Assembly: GCA_032629725.1 (NCBI GenBank)
Contig: JAFEVB010000002.1
Span: 2,356,001 to 2,420,000, forward strand
DNA length: 64,000 bases
Direction: 5' to 3'
From: Gremmenia infestans
Taxonomy: Eukaryota; Ascomycota; Leotiomycetes; Helotiales; Hamatocanthoscyphaceae
Under the pieces are notes generated by a model, which was not told where the DNA came from, made no database searches, and saw nothing but the letters and a program-made list of their open reading frames with translations. A program made the translations under genes and the position numbers. Positions 48,069 through 58,822 of the stretch are shown in pieces (position 1 is the first letter of the stretch; the number at the start of each line of letters is the position of its first letter).

Positions 48069-49462
48069 GCTTTGCTGCCAAGATTTGAGTCGTAATTGCC
48101 AAGGAGTTCAAGCCAGTCACACGTGAAGCCCTGGCGAAAGATACGAAGCACCTTCGCGGGTCGAACCAGAGACGGCGGAACGACAGGATGCCCAGCATGA
48201 ACAGTATTAATGATTAGCATGTATCGCGGGGCGTCTGCACCAGTCCAGAAAGGCAAGCCGAAACTCCAGCGGAGGCCAGGGGACAGCACAGCGCAGTGCG
48301 ACGGCAACAGAAAACTGGGGTGAACGGGCGGTTTGGAGAGGTCGTACTGTAATTGTCGCAGTACACGCGTTGCGGGTTTGGAGGAGGTTTACGGTGTGAG
48401 ACTTGGTACAGTAGTCAGAGCGCTTGGGGATTTCTCTGCCGGCTATGTATGTACCTCCCTATCGTACTCGCAAATGAATGATATTACTATATTGACGGGG
48501 TGATCAAAGAGGAGGCGCCAAATACGCTGGCCGTACAGTACCGTCTGCGTTTATGGTATAGCTGGGGGGTGGGGTTTGGAAGCTCGTATTCCAGCAGTAC
48601 CAAAGAGAATAATTATAGGGAGTCTCGGGAGTGAGAACTAATTCATCCATCATCAACAGCATCACTACGGTCTTGTAAGTATGTAATCGTGGCTGAGCTT
48701 TAGTCGTTCGTACGGAGGTATCTTAGGTGGCACACGCTCCGTAATCGACTCGTACAATACAGTGCTTTCTAGACCGCACTTTACTTCGTACTCTTGCGGC
48801 AGCTCTGAGGAGCACAAACCTCCTTCTGTAAAAGTCGCGATGAGGGGCACACGGCACGGCACTTCTCTCAGATACCGTAGCATCGACGCCCACGCCCACC
48901 GTACTTCTAAAAGAAGCTCGCTCTTTAAGGAAACCCTTGTACAGTAGACTGACTCCCCTCCCATTCTGATCTCCCCTTCTTGAAGCGTGCATCGGCCCGC
49001 CCAGACCCCAGAAAGCTTGATTATTCGGCAACATGCCAATCCAAATTACCACCAAGTTGTCGGCGCTTAGGATCCCGTACAGTACCCCGCCCCGCGGGCC
49101 TCCACGCAATGTCTTTATCTCCTACTCCGTACACGGAACCACGGAACGCAGATGCAAATGCCCCCCCTTATCTGATCTGATTAATATCTCGATAAAAGGT
49201 CGCCATACATGCCTGACTAGGTATGGTGCGCTTCGTTCTGCAGCCGAATCAGTATCTTCGGACTGGTCTCCTAATCTTGGATGAATAACTGTGTTGTACT
49301 CGACTAGCTTCAAATAATAGCAATACCTGTTTAGCAATACATGTTGGCCATAGCTAGCTGTTGATACAAAGGAGCTGTGAGGATGTTGCTCGATCATGTG
49401 TATCTCAATCCTCCTCAAATCCCTTCAAAATTCCACGTACAAATTGTTGATTCCCTTCGTGC
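48069..49462. other. Intergenic, promoter of palF
   Basis: No gene recognised. The nearest part is the palF promoter and leader. TACTCCGTA occurs at 49123-49131. Short overlapping frames on both strands between 48,660 and 49,420 have no recognisable features. Confidence 0.5.
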
Positions 49463-50179
49463 TCAGGCTGGGGCACAGAGATCCTTCAAACCCTCTCCGA
49501 CAACGTACTCATCACCACAAGTCGTCTGCATCGTGGCGGCAACCTGAGCGCGATCCCCAAGGATGTTGAAAAGGAATGATTGCATAGCCTCCACATTATC
49601 AGTCCACTTGATAGCACAATCCTTTGTTCTCTTGATCTCCTCCATTTTGCGTGAAATCTCGGCCGGGTCATTGTCGCTGTAGCAAGCCAAGTCCTTGTCG
49701 AGGGTTTCCATCTCCTTCAAGAGCGTCTCGTGGGCCTCCAAGAGGGCTTTTCTGTCCATGCCATTATCCACCAGCATCTCGTCATCCTCATCGCGCTTGG
49801 CCATCTCTTGTTCAATCTGCTTCTCCGTCTCGGCGATCAAAGCCGTCATCTTACTTTCTTCGGCCCTCAAGGTTTTGACCATGTTCTCCTTGCTCTTCTT
49901 AGCATCCGACATGAAGCACCAGTACCAATTGCCGCTGCCGATTTTCTCGACTCGGATGAGGTTCTCGTCTTGAAGAGCTTGGAGGTATTCCTTGACTTGC
50001 ATCGAGTTGATAGATGCGACAGATTGCACCAACTTCTCAAGCTCTTTCAGGGTGTAGACGGTCATCGATTCTCGGAACCAATCCAGAATCTTTGCCTGTT
50101 TGGCCGCGGGAGGGAGATTTTTGGGTGCCTTCAAAAGTGTGAGCATATCGATTACCACTGGTTTTTGGTGACTTACCAT
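49463..50179 (-). CDS. mnd1: Meiotic recombination protein Mnd1
   Basis: Exon 1 is only the ATG (50179-50177); a 48-base intron (50176-50129, GTAAGT to TTGAAG) follows, and exon 2 is 50128-49463. The protein of 222 residues starts MAPKNLPPAAKQAKILDWFRES and contains VASINSMQVKEYLQALQDENLIRVEKIGSGNWYWCF, the winged-helix region of Mnd1, followed by a long coiled coil. Mnd1 works with Hop2 to help Dmc1/Rad51 strand invasion during meiotic recombination. Without splicing, the intron adds 16 in-frame residues without a stop, so an unspliced transcript would still encode a longer protein. Upstream codons are open to 50377, but are better read as leader. Confidence 0.92.
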   Translation of the reverse strand: MVSHQKPVVIDMLTLLKAPKNLPPAAKQAKILDWFRESMTVYTLKELEKLVQSVASINSMQVKEYLQALQDENLIRVEKIGSGNWYWCFMSDAKKSKENMVKTLRAEESKMTALIAETEKQIEQEMAKRDEDDEMLVDNGMDRKALLEAHETLLKEMETLDKDLACYSDNDPAEISRKMEEIKRTKDCAIKWTDNVEAMQSFLFNILGDRAQVAATMQTTCGDEYVVGEGLKDLCAPA

Positions 50180-51389
50180 TGTTTGATGATTCTTGTAATT
50201 GGTTTCAGAATCGCGTTTTGATGTTTTGAGAAGAGTTAAAGAGTTGCGCGTGGCAATGTTTTGATGTCGCGTTGGGATGAAGTGAAAGCAGTGTCTCGAT
50301 TGCAGGAGGTTGTGATGAAGCGAAAGGTGAATGCAATTCTGGCTGGAGATGAACATTGAAACCCCGCCATCTATCAATTCGGATCAGAATCCTCTCAACA
50401 GAGTACAACTCAAAAGCCTTGGGTGCTATTGGGCAATTTAAGTTCCAGCACTGCCATTGCTTATTTTCTCCCTTCCGGTCTCATCAACACTGGCAGTATC
50501 CCAGCCCAGCAGTCAGTCACACATCACGAAACCCCTATCCAGTGTAGAGTGACTTCATTTCTTCAAATGAAATTCACTCATTCCATGATGCCGCATGCTA
50601 CCGCTTGAACTTTATATCCAAATCGAGAAGCAGATGTGAATCTTGTTGCACATCGCAGCACTATGCTAGCGTTTCCCATTAATAGGGCAATACCCTCTAA
50701 TTCAATCCCGCCTATCTCGACATGTGAATCCTTCAGATACCTAGGAATAGCAAGCCAACGGCTAGTGGTATGAGAGGTGCGACATACAACAAAAAGAAAT
50801 CACCCCTTTTCTGTTCGCTTACAGTCTATAAAATGGCACAAACTTATTTGATGGCCATGAAGTAAGTCATTCCATCTTTTTATATCAGGCAGCGTGGTCC
50901 TTGTTTCCCACTTGGGCACTCATGCTCAAGCCCAGATTGCGGGGCAAGATAGAGTAGACACCATTCTACTCAACTATACCCATGCCTGCCCTCAAGGCGA
51001 TGGGAGGTGAAACCAGACATCTAGTGATCTATCTCTATTGGCTTGGGCCCGGTTTCCCGAACGTAATTAAGCATACTTTGCAGAACACATCATCTGCCCA
51101 AAATGGTTAAATCCAACTCAAACCAGTAGCCATTGAGAGGACACAGTGCCGGGGTAAAGGGTGAGGAAACGGAACGTCATGTGATGCGCATAATCTGGAT
51201 AATTGTCAAGTGTATTCAGGATAATAACACTTAGCCCTTTAACATTGAATGCCCAGTGGAAGAAAACATAAGAGGAAGCAGGTATATGGAATGCATAAAG
51301 GTTAGGAGACATCTTTCAGCTCCATATTTCTCAAGATCTGCAAGACATTTTACGCTTTTGTATATATACACATATATATATACATATTC
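50180..51389. other. Divergent intergenic region, mnd1 and AA9 promoters
   Basis: No gene recognised. CreA-consensus matches GCGGGG at 50939-50944 and CCGGGG at 51149-51154 lie upstream of the AA9 gene. A TA-rich run (about 51,360-51,386) ends directly before its ATG. Confidence 0.45.
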
Positions 51390-52310
51390 ATGATGAAGTT
51401 CGTCGCATCACTCATTGCCCTTTCTTCCCTAGCAAACGCACACTACACATTTCCAGCGCTTATTAAAGATGGAGCTGCAACAACGGACTGGCAATATGGT
51501 AAGCAACTAGTATCATTCATTCTAAGCCAGTAGTGTCGACAAGTCAGACTCTGGTTGCGCTTTTGAGGTGTTAAGAAACGCAAGCACGACATCTTCATCT
51601 CATTCCATATTATCTGTCCACTTAATCCTTCCCTTCAAAAAGAACGCAACTTACAAAACACAGTACGCCAATGGACAGGCTACTACACCAACAGTCCCGT
51701 CACAGACGTCACCTCTCTAGACCTCCGCTGCAACGTCAACGCCTCCACAGCCAGCTCATCAACCCTCGCCATCCCAGCCGGCAGCACCATCGGCTTCACC
51801 TCCAGCCCCGATATCTTCCACCCCGGGCCCCTCCAAGTATACATGGCATCGGTCCCCTCGGGCCAAACAGCCGCAACCTGGGACGGAAGCGGCACCGTGT
51901 GGTTCAAAATTTTCGGACAGGGCCCAACTTTCGGCACGTCGCTGACTTGGCCAACTCTAGATGCTACGCAAGTCAGCTTCACGGTTCCTGCCTCGCTGCC
52001 TAGTGGCGAGTACCTGCTCCGTGTTGAGCATATTGCACTGCATTCTGCGAGTAGCGCTGGGGGCGCACAGTTTTATATCTCGTGCGGACAGGTCGATGTT
52101 ACGGGTGGGGCAAGCGGGACTCCAACTGATTTGGTGGCATTCCCTGGTGCATATAAAGCGACTGATCCTGGCATATTGATAAATATCTATTATCCTGTCG
52201 TAAGTTAAAGCTTTTGTCCTCGACAATCATAGGAAGAAGGAGTGAACTTAGACTAACAAAACTCCTAGCCTACCGCTTACACTTTGCCCGGGCCATCAGT
52301 ATATGAATAG
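51390..52310 (+). CDS. Secreted AA9 lytic polysaccharide monooxygenase
   Basis: Exons 51390-51498, 51664-52199 and 52269-52310 give 228 residues. A 17-residue signal peptide (MMKFVASLIALSSLANA) leaves His as residue 1 of the mature enzyme, as the copper histidine brace requires. The second brace His is in DIFHPGPLQVYMA, and the axial Tyr is in GAQFYISCGQ. Cys pairs at LRCNV and YISCG probably form the conserved disulfide. The end GILINIYYPVPTAYTLPGPSVYE comes from a short third exon. AA9 enzymes oxidatively cleave cellulose or related glucans outside the cell. No cellulose-binding module or GPI signal is present. Confidence 0.94.
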
Positions 52311-52623
52311 TTGCATGAGTACTTAGACTTTCGTTTGGTTGTAAAAGCGGAAGATGAGGCGACTCAGGGGAATCCCGCATCTTCTATTTTGTAAATTCTG
52401 GTTCTGAAGTGTGTGGAGTGTTTCGCAGTCTGTTGACATAACCTTTTCGAAGTCCACGAACTCTACCTCTTACGGTGTTTCAGGACCTATGACACTCTTG
52501 AAGCTGCCTAGTAATTGCTAATGTCTGGAGGGGCGTTATGTATTGTATTTATTCTTATATCGAACAGCTATGGAGCTACTGCTTCATTGGAACCACATAA
52601 AATGCTTTCGCTGCGACTATTGT
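52311..52623. other. Convergent 3' flanks
   Basis: Gap between the stop codons of the AA9 gene and the aminopeptidase; nothing else is seen. Confidence 0.6.
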
Positions 52624-55600
52624 CTACAACTCGCTTTTGATAGTCTTCCCCTCATAAGACTCTACCCACTTCTTGACGTCTTCCCTGTCCCGCGCAAGCC
52701 AGGCACTCTTTGCTCGGATAGTATCCAAGCTTTGCGCAAGGCTTTGATCAAAACCTTTCGTACTCTTCGTATCGAAAAACTTCTGAATTCGTGCTATATC
52801 AGCCTCCTTGGTGAAGCCTGATGTGCAGATGGTCACAATTGATCCAAGCATAGAAAGTCCAGCTGGGAATTTCGTCGCCAATTCATCGAAGTTTTCAGTC
52901 AACCAGCCATACAAGGCTTCAACGCCCTGAGGGTGGGTTCGCAGTGCACTAATCGGGAGGTAGACATCTTGCTCCTTGACTTCGCCTCCAAAAGGAAGAC
53001 TCAGTGTACGCTTGATAAGCTCGGGATCCTTGGCCCGGCCAAGACAGCGAAGGGCAGTGTTACGCTCGTCACTGTTTTTAGAGTTGCGATAAGTATCAAT
53101 GATGGCATCGTACTGTTATAAATTAGATAGGAACGGCAAGATACCAGGGGAATATATTTACCTCTTCCTTTCCACCATACTTCAACGCCATTCCAAACAC
53201 ACTGCCTCTAATATTAGGATGTATAGCTGACTTATCACCTGCCGCAAATTTCGCAAACATATCTTTAGCGGCTTTAATGATGGTGTTATCCCCAGACAGG
53301 CCTGCACTGCCGAAAAGCATTGCCTTGAATTGTTGGTCAAGGTGGGAGTCGCTGTCCTTAAATTGCCAACCAAACCCATGGGCTAAGCCGCTAACAAGGT
53401 CTCGCTGGAATGTCTCAAGGCCATCCTTGATCTTCTGGTCTTCGAACATCCAAGCACCTTGAATCGTACCAAGGCGAGAGAGGATTTCGTTCCATACCAC
53501 GAATTGCTTCTCGCCATCAAACCCCTTAAGTAAGTTCAGTACTCCAGATGTCTTCTGATATCCGGATGCCGCAAGTGCTGCCGCATCAGCAATCATACCC
53601 GCACGATCCTCAACACTCAACAAGCCATCCTTCGCAGCTTTTCCAAGCTTCTCTAGTCGTTCGGGTGTGTATGAGGTTCGGTAAATACCAGAGTGATCAG
53701 CGTTGATCTTGAAGAAGTCTAGATCTGGGACTTTGTAGGAATCCTCCCGCTTCGTTAAAACAAGTTCCTCGTCAAGACCACCTTTCGTACGGAGACCCAA
53801 AAATACTGGATAGAGCACTTTGTCCTCTTCTGGCTTCACATCTGCAGTCCGTAGTAGACGATTCTGCTTCACGTGGATGGTGTTGTCCTTCTCGTTCTCA
53901 GTGACAGTGACGACGGGATATCCAACAGCCTTGGTCCAGATATCCATAGTCTTCTCCAAATCCTTTCCACTTGCCTGACTGAGTGCAGCCCACAAATCAC
54001 TAGTCTGGGTGTTTCCGTAGGCATGTTTCTTCAGGTATTGGCGGATGCCCTCCATGAAAACATCTTCCCCGAGATATTTTGAGATCATTCGAAGGACGCA
54101 AGAACCCTTCGAGTAAGATATGGCATCAAATATTTGATTTACCTCATCTGCTCTCTTGACTGGAACCTCTATAGGATGACTGCTGCGCAGAGAATCCAAA
54201 GAAAGTGCACCTTGGAGAGTATCTGTGACGTAACTTTCCCAAACTTTCCACTCGGGGTAGAAAATGTTGCACGAGTACCACGACATCCAAGTTGCGAACC
54301 CTTCATTGAGCCACAAACCATCCCAAAAGTCCATAGTGACTAGATTACCAAACCATTGATGAGCGAGTTCATGCTGAACTGTTTCCGCAACTCTTTCTTT
54401 GACAGAAGCACCGCTAGTCTTCTCATCAAACATGACATCGACTACGCGATAGGTGATAAGACCCCAATTTTCCATTGCACTATTCAGAATTGTCAGTAAA
54501 TCTGTACTAGTACCTCGGCGAGAGTATATCTTACCCGGCAGCAAAGTCTGGAATAGCAACCATATCCTACATTTCGAATTAGATAGACACTAATAAACAA
54601 GTATATTACATACCATTTTTGGGAGAGGAAATTCGCTGTCGAAGGTCTTCTCGTAAAATTCGAGAGTACGAGCAGCAAGCTCCAAGGCAAAGCGGCCATG
54701 CTCAATATCCGAGCTAGGGGGTGCGTATACTCTGATAGGGAGCCTGAACTTGTCGGTTTCGATGTAATTCAGCTCTCCAACGATAAAGGCCACAAGATAA
54801 GTAGACATTGGAGGAGACTTGTTGAACTTGACAGCTTTCTTAGTTGTACCGCTGATCTTTGACTGAATATCAGTTTCCGAAGCAACGTCCATGTTACTCA
54901 AGCAAGTCAGATTCTTGTCGGCAATCAAAGTAACTGTGAATTCCGCCTTCAAAGCGGGTTCATCAAAACATGGAAAAGCTCTTCGACAGTCAGTTGCCTC
55001 CATTTGAGTCGTAGCCAGGGTACCTTCGCTTCCATCCGCATTCTTGTAGGTAGAACGGTAGAACCCGGCCATTTTGTCATTGAGCTGGCCAGTGAATACC
55101 ATTTGGAGTTGTGCCTTAGACCCCTTTGGCAGGGTCTTCTCGAATCCAACTTTGGTTGTTTGGGTAGTCTCATCGTAAGAAACAGCGGGAGAGGAGCTGT
55201 AGCACAGAAAACTTGTTAGATATATGACCTCCCAACGTTCCGTCTCGGCCATTTACTAACCTGATGGTTTGCGATCCAACAATAATCGATGTGCTGTGGA
55301 TGTCGAGCTCTAGGGTGTTCAGAGAAATTGAGGTAGTATCCTCAACAACGTCTAGGTCCACGGTGATCTTTCCCTCGTATGTGAACTTCTTGAAATCCGG
55401 CTCTAAGGTAACGTCGTAGTGTTTCGGGACTACATTGGTAGGTAATAGCTCTCTGCCCTTAGACACGTCTACGCCCCCTGCCTCTACACCCCCCTCTCCG
55501 TGGAGTTTACACATGTTGTTCCGCCTGTATGAACAGTGTCGGACCGAAGTAGTTGTGGGAGGAGTGTATGTAAGAAGGGTCGATATTCGAGGTTGTCTGA

Positions 55601-55927
55601 AGGTATCTTGGAGACTGCGGGTCGCTATTAGCTATGAACGTTGAACCCAACGGCTGGTGGTAGATCAGTAGGGAGACTAGAAGCTATTCAATCCCACGGA
55701 GTGCCTTCTGATAGCTTCCGCTCAAACAAAGGAATAGAACAGACATACGCAGGCTTCTGAAGAACGTGGCTTGCAGGGCGTAATAGTGTAAACGCCCGTC
55801 TCTGGGTTCTAGCCGAGACAGAAAAGACTGCTGGGCGTATTGTATTATAGGCAGGGCGAAAGATGGCTGGCTGGAACAAAGAAGTAGCCACACGCATTGA
55901 CAAGGAGGAACGGGAAGGAACGACCAT
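52624..55927 (-). CDS. ape2: M1 family aminopeptidase (Ape2/Aap1)
   Basis: Six exons: 55927-55749, 55524-55261, 55196-54614, 54566-54535, 54479-53162 and 53112-52624, totalling 2865 bases and 954 residues. The exopeptidase motif GAMEN (353-357) is completed only by a 32-base micro-exon encoding DMVAIPDFAAG. The zinc site HELAH (389-393) is followed by WLNEGFA with the third ligand Glu. The ERAP1-like C-terminal domain ends AKSAWLARDREDVKKWVES. The enzyme removes N-terminal residues from peptides. The first exon encodes an Arg/Ser/Ala-rich, acid-poor leader (MRVATSLFQPAIFRPAYNTIRP) typical of mitochondrial import; a second ATG at 55514 (MCKLHGEG) would give a cytosolic form of about 890 residues. 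Confidence 0.93.
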
Positions 55928-56607
55928 TAGTACAGAGAAGAGAAGACTTTCAAAGAGAGCGGAAGGGGAAGGTGGGGTAGGGTTGATTGGAATGCGTTAC
56001 AGTAGTTAGTATGCAGGTGCGATCTGGCACAGGTGATCCAAGACCAAGACTCCGTCTCCCACCATCTCACTCCATCCCTGTCCTGTCCAACTGAATATTG
56101 TGGAGAGAGCTTGCTTGAGTACAGTAAAAATATGTCTCTTTCGGACTAGCGCTAACAAGGCGGTGAGCACGGGCTCAAGCATTTTGCTAAAGTCTTTCAG
56201 AAAATCTGGATTCCCTTCCTTTTATAACGCAGCAACATCAGTTCTTCCAACACCGTTCGATTACTTCTCTACGACGTGTTTGGCGTTCTCTGAATATCTA
56301 TTTGGACGTTGCAAGAGTAATTATACCACAGGTTTGAGGCGACCAATAGCTCTCGAGCACTGATTGGAAGTCATAGGAAGCTGGTACATTCTTGATATTG
56401 AAAATACAACTCTATTTTCTTCGAGTAGTTTCATCGAGGGACACAGGCAATCTCTCAAATGATTGTCACTCTGTCCTGCGTTACCTTGACCCTGAAATGC
56501 ATGCTGCATGCTTTACGACTTGTCGGGAATCCTTGGTTACGACCAATGTTACCTCAATTGCCTCTTCACCCCAGGGCCAGGCACCAAAGTGACGCGAAGC
56601 GCGAGAA
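55928..56607. other. Promoter region of the aminopeptidase gene
   Basis: A 680-base gap on the 5' side of ape2 and the 3' side of DPH4. Several short overlapping frames occur, none recognisable. Confidence 0.5.
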
Positions 56608-57177
56608 TCACAATGCTTCCTTCAGGCCACCCGTGTCTTCTGCAGTATCTACAGGCTTTATGCCCTCCTCGATGACACCGAAGAGCACCTTTAGCCACAG
56701 ACTACATCCCTTGCAACCCACATTGAGCTCGCCGTATTCTGCAGCTTCTTCTAAATCTGTTTCCTTGATGAGGAACCCGCGCTCATCACCACACCTGCAG
56801 CTCCTATACCATTCCTCTTGTGCTTCACCGAAGTCGAGATCGTCCAAATCCACCGTCTCAACCCCAGTGCGGAACGCTTGCTTTCCCTTTTCCCCTGCTG
56901 CATTTGCACTATTGTTCTGCAGCTTCAGCTCCTTGTCGTACTTCGCTCGAGACTTGCCATCTGACAGAATACTGAATGCTTCCGATATCTGATCGATAGA
57001 ATATACGGTGTGTTGGGAGGTCAAGGTAGGTTTCGGTGGGAGCTGTGACTTGTCGGGGTGGTTTTGGAGGAGCGCTCGACGATATGCGCCTCGCAGGGTT
57101 TGCACTGGGATATTAAATTCATTTCGGATGGCTTCCGGAAGACCTAGAATCTCGTAGTGCGTTGGTACGTTGGTCAT
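56608..57177 (-). CDS. dph4: Diphthamide synthesis J-protein Dph4
   Basis: A single exon of 189 residues from the ATG at 57177. The J-domain starts THYEILGLPEAIRNEFNIPVQTLRGAYRRALLQNHPDKS, with the HPD motif; then a CSL zinc-finger-type region carries CRCGDERGFLIKETDLE and VGCKGCSLWLKVLF, with CxC and CxxC cysteines. This order is the Dph4/DNAJC24 type, which delivers electrons and stimulates Hsp70 for the first step of diphthamide synthesis on elongation factor 2. The open frame extends 52 codons upstream, but begins with a TTG, not ATG, and is not conserved, so 57177 is preferred. Its neighbour upstream is a methyltransferase on the same strand. Confidence 0.9.
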   Translation of the reverse strand: MTNVPTHYEILGLPEAIRNEFNIPVQTLRGAYRRALLQNHPDKSQLPPKPTLTSQHTVYSIDQISEAFSILSDGKSRAKYDKELKLQNNSANAAGEKGKQAFRTGVETVDLDDLDFGEAQEEWYRSCRCGDERGFLIKETDLEEAAEYGELNVGCKGCSLWLKVLFGVIEEGIKPVDTAEDTGGLKEAL

Positions 57178-57359
57178 CGATCCATCTGACGCGGTTATGT
57201 TGCCTCTACTTTTCTGAATTGCAGAGCTTGCTGAGCTCTCCAGAAACCAACAGGCAAAATCTTTTAAGGTAGAGTCACGTGCAAATGTGACACAGGCGCG
57301 GGGTACGAAGCGTGGAAATCTCCGCCCCACCAATGAGACTTTCGAAGATGAAGAGCATA

Positions 57360-58822
57360 CTATTCAGTTGGCTTCCGGCCATACACTACCACCACCGGTA
57401 AATATGCATGGATGTTCTTGTTAACGACGTCTTTCCGCACCTCCGCCGTAAGCTCTAGGACTTCCTCTTTTGTGAACCCCGCACCTCTTGTCAAAGGTGC
57501 CATCGAGAGACTTTCCAAAATCCTCAACAAGTTCTCTTGCATATACCGTCCAAGAACCTTCATCCTCTCACCTTTCGGCCATGTATTCATAGGCCACTGA
57601 AAGTGGTTCTCAACCACGTCAACGAACCCCGCCTCCTCGAGAAGCCTAGCGTAGTCCCCGCTATGTTTCCAACTTGTTCCGAGCATAGCAGCTGCATCAA
57701 TGGTAGTTGTTAGCCAGTGATCCAGCGAGGTTCCTTGGAGTGTGTCGTCAATAGCCCGCAAAGGTAATATAAGATCCTGAAGCTCGAGATGGCCGCCTGG
57801 CACGAGTGAGTTGAACGCAGATGCGATAACTATTGAAGGATCTTTGAAACAGGTCATCAAGGCACGACCGTGGATCAGATCAAACTTTTGCGAGTAGGTC
57901 CATTCGTCTTCCGCATCGTCGATTTCGAAATGGCAGTTTGGAGGCACGCTATTGGAGAATTAGCGGTCTCTGATGACAGTCTAGGTACAATCCTCACTAT
58001 TCTGGTTGGATTGGGCTGAGATCGCACCCTATAACATGTGCGGAAGGAAATCGATTAGCTGTACCCATTAGTTACTAAACATCCGTTTCAAGAATGCTCT
58101 GTGAGCATACCGAATTCTATAGCCCAACTGCCAGTCCCTGTCCCGATGTCAAGCACATTTTGGGGGTTCTTGACTTGTACAAGACTCAATTCGTCGCAGA
58201 GCGTGATAAGCCACAGCTGATGTTGAAGCTCTTTTCTGGAAGTTAGTAGCTTCATCTCTTGATGGATAAGAAGTTCCTACCTAACCTATCTATCTCTAAC
58301 TATCGAGACGTTAGATATGGGTGTCTAATCTAAAGCATAGGGATCCATGCTTCATACCGCATCATTTGGCATCATATATTCTACAAACATTGTTAGTAAT
58401 ACTGCCTATGAAATATATCTTGATTGCTTACTGCCTTCTTTATACTTATGATATGTGCGTCCATTCTCCTCAACATAGTGATAGAAGCTCGAATTAACAG
58501 ACATGGTAGAAGTCCTATAGCCTTCAGTCTCATAGTCAAAGTTCATTCAGTAAAGGCCTTGCGAACTCACTGCACTGTCATACCTCCTACCGCACTATCA
58601 CCATCGTCGGTATAGTCAACCTAAATAGACTCATTAGCTGTTCTAAATACCGTAACCCTTGATATCCCTTTGGAGTCGGCTCACATTCAGATGTTGGAGG
58701 GCGCTTTCCTCGGCGCTAACCCCGCTGGTCCCAGATAACAAACTCGCAGCGTTCGCGGGGCCATCATCTCTAGGCTCAGTAGATGTCGGAGACCCTCCCT
58801 TTTGGTGGTCTTCGGTCGCCAT
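57360..58822 (-). CDS. LaeA-like SAM-dependent methyltransferase
   Basis: Seven exons: 58822-58685, 58620-58591, 58528-58432, 58380-58358, 58255-58111, 58058-57998 and 57948-57360; total 1083 bases, 360 residues. The spliced order is a disordered N-terminus, then YVEENGRTYHKYKEGKYMMPNDA, the SAM motif VLDIGTGTGSWAIEF (about 130-144), FPSAHVIGCDLSPIQPEYVPPNC, FDLIHGRALMTCF and GGHLELQD. These are marks of the LaeA/TAM-like methyltransferase group of filamentous fungi. Exons 2 and 4 are only 30 and 23 bases; the boundary of exon 3 at 58528 is the least certain. A substrate is not known; some relatives regulate secondary metabolism, but there is no biosynthesis cluster here. ATG at 58822. Confidence 0.85.

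Noticed and set aside
56608..57333. Extended Dph4 with a 52-residue mitochondrial-like leader
   Set aside because: The open frame begins at TTG and has no ATG before 57177.
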